Shown here piece by piece: positions 7,451 to 10,601 of a stretch of 10,601 nucleotides of DNA (position 1 is the first letter of the stretch; each line of letters begins with the position of its first letter). The DNA comes from Fibrobacteria bacterium GUT77 (GTDB lineage Bacteria; Fibrobacterota; Chitinivibrionia; Chitinivibrionales; Chitinispirillaceae): the NCBI GenBank assembly GCA_001462255.1, contig LIUJ01000220.1, positions 1 to 10,601 of the forward strand. Direction: 5' to 3'. The notes beneath the pieces are model-generated. The model was given only the letters and a program-made list of their open reading frames with translations, was not told the DNA's origin and made no database searches. The position numbers were made by a program, and so were the translations under genes.

Positions 7451-8577
7451 TCAAACATTCAGATATGACTGCGGTTCCATGCGATATTTTTCCTCAAGCG
7501 GCGCTCCCTCTTTGTTGTAGGTTGCGTTAAATACAATGTCGGACAGCCACTTCTTGAATGTAAGATTGTCGTTAAATTGCTTATATAATTCCATATTATC
7601 GCCCATGATACTGAAAATGACCGTCTGCAACACACGATCACTCTCCGTACGAGCCTCCTGCCTGTCCGAATTCCGCATGGCGTTTCGGTACGTTTTGTCT
7701 TTTGATACCATCGCCGGAATACGTTCTATCTGCCATCGCACATTGTCGGCGTCTTTCCATGTACATCGTATGAAGCAACGGTTCATCGTAACCCGTTTGA
7801 AATTTGTCGGCGACAATCAAGAACCGGTACGGATCCGATTTAAATGTTTTTTCAATCGCAGATGACGGGAAACCGTTGATAGACGATTCGTTAACCGTCT
7901 TTCCGTCGTACTCCTTGTCGCCGCTAAACGCAATTACCGCCTTATACGGGCTTTTGCGGGCTTCCAAACAACGGCATATCGCGTAATAATAGTCTATCGC
8001 CCGCTCAATACCAGTAGTGACCACCATAGCGCGGGCCTGCCCGCCTATCTTACCCTTGGCAATAACCTGATCGTGAAAATGCTCCACCATCATCTCGGCT
8101 TTTACGGATATGGGATATCTGTCGCTCTCTACATATCTACGAAATTTCTTCATGGCCCGCTTTTCATCAAACATCGGATCATCAACAAGTGTTTTGATCA
8201 ACCGATAATAACTGTTTAGCTGATTGGCAAGCCACGCTATCGAGTTTGACTTGCCGCTCCCCGCGCTGTGCTGTATAAGATACCTACGCCCGACGCCGTT
8301 TTGCCGAACATCCGCAAGCAGCGCCCTAACCGCCGCCATCTGATGATAACGCGGGAATATCTGCTTGTACGCCTTCTTTCCCCGTATCGCTATCGCGAAC
8401 GCCAAGCTTTTGCATCTGCTTCGGTTGTGTCGCTTCGAGAAAGCGGAATAGGCGTAGCTCGTCAACAGCGTACTCGCGGTTGTAGTCGACGCTTTCCCCG
8501 TTCTCGTAGCCGTTTTGGGTTACGAGGTGATCGACTATTAAGGATTCGAGGCCGGATTCGCGGATGTCGGTGGGCAT
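7451..8577 (-). pseudogene. hsdR: Type I restriction enzyme R subunit, multiply deleted remnant
   Basis: A normal HsdR has about 1000 residues (nuclease, two helicase domains, C-terminal helical part). Here three blocks totalling roughly 370 residues remain. Block 1 (8577 to about 8400) is the N-terminus, MPTDIRESGLESLIVDHLV through FLEATQPKQMQKLG. Block 2 (about 8395 to 7760) is in another frame. It begins KKAYKQIFPRYHQM, has the Walker A motif QHSAGSGKS (8273-8247), then jumps at about 8216 from IAWLANQL to NSYYRLIKTL, and ends FQTGYDEPLLHTMY. Block 3 (about 7735 to 7451) is in a further frame and holds the C-terminal IPAMVSKDKTYRNAM and FKKWLSDIVFNATY. Lost are the nuclease domain, the DEAD-box and other helicase motifs between Walker A and block 2, and the later helicase motifs. 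Two frame changes and three large gaps rule out simple sequencing error. The start keeps a Shine-Dalgarno site (AAGGAA, 8584-8589) that lies inside the end of the transposase gene. Confidence 0.9.
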
Positions 8578-8580
8578 TGT

Positions 8581-9483
8581 TTATTCCTTCATGTAAAGTT
8601 TGTCCGTTTGCCATCTTTTTGGATTGTTTCTAATGTATTCCGTGATTTCATTATACGATTGTTCGTTTCGAATGATATGTTCGTAATAATTACGTTGCCA
8701 CGGCGAATAACCCATTCTACGAGATACAGCGGATTTATAGGCACGAACAATTACAGATAATGTCCCATGTTTAGGTGAAATAGCCGACATATTTTGAACC
8801 GTAGGGGCGTTGCGTGCAACGCCCGCCGCCGGCCCAACACCCACCGCCGCACCATCCCCCAACAAAATGCCATCTCCCGACATAACGACATTGCGTGATT
8901 TCGACGTCGTTTGTGTATCATACGTTTTGTGGGCGTTGCACGCAACGCCCCTACGGGGTGATTTCGCAACCATCGGCGCTGGGTTGTTATCGGGAACTTG
9001 GGCGTTATTGGTATGGTGTGTGTTATTGGTATTATGGGCGTTGCACGCAACGCTCCTACAATCGGTGATTTCTACAATCATGTGGATATGATTCGGCATA
9101 ATTATATGTTCTTTCAAAATAACATATCTCCTGTGTTTCGGCATTTCAATTAATTCATGTTCCGCAATTTTACCGGCGTAATTCAATGATACCAACCCAT
9201 CGCGAATATTTCCAAACAAACATTTATGGTTTTGTACACATATCGTTACAAAATACAAACCATTTTGTGAATAATCATATCCTTTCAACCGAACGGAATA
9301 ACGTGTAGGGGCGTTGCGTGCAACGCCCGCAATCGTCCCAACACCCACCGCCGCATCATCCCCCAACACGACACTATCACCCAACATAACGACATTGCGT
9401 GATTTCGACGTCATTTGTGTATCATACATTGTGTGGGCGTTGCACGCAACGCCCCTACGGGGTGATTCATCATTTATGGCCAT
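8581..9483 (-). CDS. IS200-like Y1 transposase, RAYT (REP-associated) type, with embedded repeats
   Basis: This 300-residue protein has a recognisable Y1/HUH single-strand transposase core. Residues 61-139 include YSVRLKGYDYSQNGLYFVTI and the metal-binding MPNHIHMIVEI (129-139, His132 and His134). Residues 240-298 carry TLSVIVRAYKSAVSRRMG, then PWQRNYYEHIIRNEQSYNEI and EYIRNNPKRW, which holds the candidate catalytic tyrosine. Such enzymes nick and join REP hairpins. The core is interrupted by translated repeats. Residues 7-60 and 175-228 come from two 163-bp modules (54 residues each, about 44 identical), and residues 141-174 from a solo hairpin with an Asn/Thr/His-rich tail. The ATG at 9483 has an AGGGAG site (9494-9499). 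The frame stays open to a GTG at 9603, but that extension is AT-rich and unlike the family. The gene lies between hsdS and the hsdR remnant and stops 3 bases before the latter. Whether the repeat-laden protein is active is unknown. Confidence 0.85.
   Translation of the reverse strand: MAINDESPRRGVACNAHTMYDTQMTSKSRNVVMLGDSVVLGDDAAVGVGTIAGVARNAPTRYSVRLKGYDYSQNGLYFVTICVQNHKCLFGNIRDGLVSLNYAGKIAEHELIEMPKHRRYVILKEHIIMPNHIHMIVEITDCRSVACNAHNTNNTHHTNNAQVPDNNPAPMVAKSPRRGVACNAHKTYDTQTTSKSRNVVMSGDGILLGDGAAVGVGPAAGVARNAPTVQNMSAISPKHGTLSVIVRAYKSAVSRRMGYSPWQRNYYEHIIRNEQSYNEITEYIRNNPKRWQTDKLYMKE
8801..8963. repeat. BIME-like module, copy A: two inverted GTAG hairpins
   Basis: An outer hairpin unit at 8801-8824 (GTAG, then GGGCGTTGC-GT-GCAACGCCC) faces an exact inverted copy at 8931-8954. 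The two are separated by 106 bases, and the unit is followed by GGGGTGATT. Each unit can fold as an 8-bp stem with a 4-base loop and has a GTAG head, the known layout of REP sequences used by RAYT enzymes. The pairing of two inverted units matches a BIME. It is translated in frame within the transposase linker (residues 175-228). Confidence 0.88.
9004..9032. repeat. Short in-frame tandem repeat (GTTATTGGTAT, period 18)
   Basis: GTTATTGGTAT occurs at 9004-9014 and again at 9022-9032, exactly 18 bases apart. On the minus strand this encodes the repetitive TNNTHHTNN stretch of the transposase linker beside the solo hairpin. The 18-base period keeps the frame. Confidence 0.7.
9036..9059. repeat. 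Solo REP-like hairpin, copy C
   Basis: This is a 24-base unit, GGGCGTTGCACGCAACG followed by CTCCTAC. It is the same as the inner unit of copies A and B except for one base (CTCC for CCCC), in the same orientation as 8931-8954 and 9435-9458. The related flank CGGTGATT follows after a 3-base shift. No partner of opposite orientation is nearby. It is translated as CRSVACNAH in the transposase gene. Confidence 0.85.
9305..9467. repeat. BIME-like module, copy B: two inverted GTAG hairpins
   Basis: This is the same module as 8801-8963 and in the same orientation, with hairpin units at 9305-9328 and 9435-9458 (inverted) and the trailing GGGGTGATT. By eye the two 163-base copies differ at about 15 positions, all in the interior. 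Both hairpins are identical between copies. The flanks are unrelated on the GTAG side, which marks that boundary. It encodes residues 7-60 of the transposase as annotated, immediately ahead of the conserved core. Confidence 0.88.
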
Positions 9484-9539
9484 CTTGATTGGTCTCCCTG
9501 AACCTAAATTTTCTTCTTTGAAATCAATATATTTAAAAA

Positions 9540-9567
9540 TATATAATTTTAATATTAAAAATATCAA
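9540..9567 (-). promoter_or_regulatory. Possible promoter for the transposase gene
   Basis: Read on the minus strand, TTGATA (9567-9562) and TATATA (9545-9540) are 16 bases apart. They lie in a very AT-rich gap (about 9508-9580) between hsdS and the transposase. The same stretch holds a perfect palindrome TTTTAATATTAAAA at 9547-9560. Transcription would begin about 50 bases before the ATG at 9483. In such AT-rich DNA, promoter-like matches arise easily, so this is tentative. Confidence 0.3.
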
Positions 9568-9626
9568 AATTTTATGTTTCGAAATCGATTTAACCCACCA
9601 CACCGATGTGACGCCTTGTTTTAGGG

Positions 9627-10406
9627 CTAAATCACCTCGTCGAAACCTTCCGACGGATCGTCGTCAACGTCGTTGCCGCCGTCCGCTTCGCCGATTGACT
9701 CCGTTACCGACTCGTACTCCGGGACTGCTACGGCGCGGACGTCTAGTTTGCCGGTTACTGCGTCGGAGATTAGGCGGGTGCGGTATTCTAACAATAACGC
9801 TAACAATGAATTTGGGTAACTTTCCAAGACTTTTGGATCTATACTTGATTTGCCATATACCAATTTGATGAACTTGTTAATCTGCGACACCTTCCAATCG
9901 AGAAAGCGGACGATGTGGTCTTGTTCGTCGCGGGGCGGCAGTGGTATTAGATGGTTTTTCAGTTTTTCGTAGTCAATGTTCTGTCCTTCGCGAATACCTG
10001 TTACGCACATTTGTAAGAGTTCTATAAAAAGCCGTGATTTGGCCAAATAACGAAAATATCCGCTTACTATATGTTCGTTCGGTATCATAACGGTGTACGC
10101 CGGGCTGATTATACCCTGATAATATGCGTATTCTATGCCGCCTTGAAATGATCTCAAACTGATAACGAAGTCACCGACGCGAACCAATTTGAGATTGTGT
10201 AAATCTTTTGTCGCTTCAACGGTTCTGTTTCCATATACGCCTTTAGGGACTACGCCCATATTTTGCGACGCTACAAGCAATGGTTCATTTGGATAGCCTT
10301 TTTCCACACGCTCGGAAAAGACGTATTTTATTTTGCGGCTACCCCAATGTTTTGGAATGGTTGTCAGCCACAATTCGTTTAATGATTGATATGTTGAGTA
10401 ACTCAT
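9627..10406 (-). CDS. hsdS: Type I restriction-modification specificity subunit, single-TRD form
   Basis: HsdS chooses the DNA target of the HsdM methyltransferase and HsdR nuclease. This 259-residue protein has one target recognition domain: IPKHWGSRKIKYVF at 17-30, then VRVGDFVISLRSFQGG (75-90) and SPAYTVMIP (101-109). A conserved helical region follows, with IPLPPRDEQDHIVRFLD at 154-170 and WKVSQINKFI, and then the typical end LLEYRTRLISDAVTGKLDVR (205-224). An acidic tail follows. Standard HsdS proteins have two recognition domains and about 400 or more residues, so this is a half-size form. It could act as a dimer reading a palindromic site, or be the product of an internal deletion, as has happened to hsdR in the same locus. 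The ATG at 10406 overlaps the stop of the upstream gene as ATGA, next to a G-rich leader. The reading frame is intact. Confidence 0.92.
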   Translation of the reverse strand: MSYSTYQSLNELWLTTIPKHWGSRKIKYVFSERVEKGYPNEPLLVASQNMGVVPKGVYGNRTVEATKDLHNLKLVRVGDFVISLRSFQGGIEYAYYQGIISPAYTVMIPNEHIVSGYFRYLAKSRLFIELLQMCVTGIREGQNIDYEKLKNHLIPLPPRDEQDHIVRFLDWKVSQINKFIKLVYGKSSIDPKVLESYPNSLLALLLEYRTRLISDAVTGKLDVRAVAVPEYESVTESIGEADGGNDVDDDPSEGFDEVI

Positions 10407-10601
10407 TCCCCGCCCCCCAACCGTCTCCGCCCCAAATCACGAGCGTTCAATCGTGAAACAGCGGACTTTCCGGTCTCTTCCTCTAATTGTTTCCGTGCGA
10501 CTTTGGCACTTTTGTCCACCAACATATTGAGCGCTGTGGTTTCATCTGCACTACCACCATATCTGTAGACATACTTCGTGTTGACGTACCGCGACGCGAA
10601 G
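10403..10601 (-). CDS. 3' end of an unidentified gene upstream of hsdS (partial)
   Basis: An open frame enters from the right edge and gives 65 residues ending at a TGA that overlaps the hsdS start as ATGA. The visible part has YVYRYGGSADETTALNMLVDK and then SAKVARKQLEEETGKSAVSR LNARDLG, followed by an Arg/Gly-rich end. The pattern A-x-x-AR-x-x-(L/I)E-x-x-TG-x-x-(V/A)-(V/I)S-x-(L/x)NA resembles, from memory, the C-terminal tail of BRO/antirepressor or DinD-like proteins, which are often found inside type I restriction loci. It does not look like the usual HsdM end. The identification is weak. The tight overlap says it is co-translated with hsdS. Confidence 0.6.
   Translation of the reverse strand, partial: FASRYVNTKYVYRYGGSADETTALNMLVDKSAKVARKQLEEETGKSAVSRLNARDLGRRRLGGGE

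Noticed and set aside
7451..8577. Treating the hsdR pieces as separate small genes
   Set aside because: They align in order to one HsdR protein, with blocks in different frames joined by deletions. Only the first has a credible start.
8801..9458. Five regularly shaped short palindromes that might suggest a CRISPR array
   Set aside because: Spacing is irregular (about 106, 81 and 245 bases between units), orientation alternates, and the two long intervals are copies of each other. They are REP-like units, not CRISPR repeats.
9484..9603. GTG-initiated 40-residue extension of the transposase
   Set aside because: The extension is coded by very AT-rich intergenic-like DNA and has no ribosome site. 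The ATG at 9483 has an AGGGAG site.
9314..9868. Plus-strand open frame of 184 codons across copy B, the AT-rich gap and the end of hsdS
   Set aside because: It arises from reading the repeats on the other strand and then running antisense into hsdS. It has no domain features.

Overview
The window is bacterial chromosomal DNA from an organism I cannot name. It has no rRNA or tRNA and no taxonomic marker. GC content is moderate, CG-rich codons are frequent, genes are tightly packed and start codons are ATG. The mix of a long-form OppC permease, a Gx/ECF-type transporter and abundant short palindromic repeats would fit an uncultured anaerobe, for example a gut clostridial, spirochaetal or fibrobacterial lineage. 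That placement is a guess.

Layout. (1) 1-1123 (+): the tail of a palindromic repeat, then an OppC/DppC-type ABC permease. (2) 1124-1363: a non-coding gap with an imperfect hairpin and a possible promoter. (3) 1364-6034 (+): four tightly linked genes with a 2-bp gap and then two 4-bp ATGA overlaps. They encode a large GT-C-like membrane protein, a UbiA-type polyprenyl-phosphate phosphoribosyltransferase, a GtrA-family membrane protein and an extended-SDR sugar epimerase/reductase. Together they look like a lipid-linked sugar module for cell-envelope glycans. (4) 6159-7412 (-): a fusion of a Gx-transporter (Hpre_diP_synt_I) domain with an EcfT/CbiQ-like domain. A palindromic repeat is translated in frame at the domain boundary. 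(5) 7451-10601 (-): a decaying type I restriction-modification locus. In transcription order it holds the 3' end of an unidentified gene, a single-TRD hsdS, an IS200-like/RAYT Y1 transposase gene, and an hsdR pseudogene with at least three large internal deletions and two frame changes.

The most unusual feature is the RAYT-like gene at 8581-9483. It carries two about 91 percent identical 163-bp modules (8801-8963 and 9305-9467). Each is bounded by inverted 24-bp hairpins with a GTAG head, the layout of REP/BIME elements that RAYT enzymes are known to mobilise. A fifth, solo hairpin lies at 9036-9059. All five are read through in frame and contribute residues to the predicted protein. With the in-frame palindrome in the transporter gene, this makes a case for repeat elements that colonise coding sequence without breaking it, including the gene of their probable mobilising enzyme.
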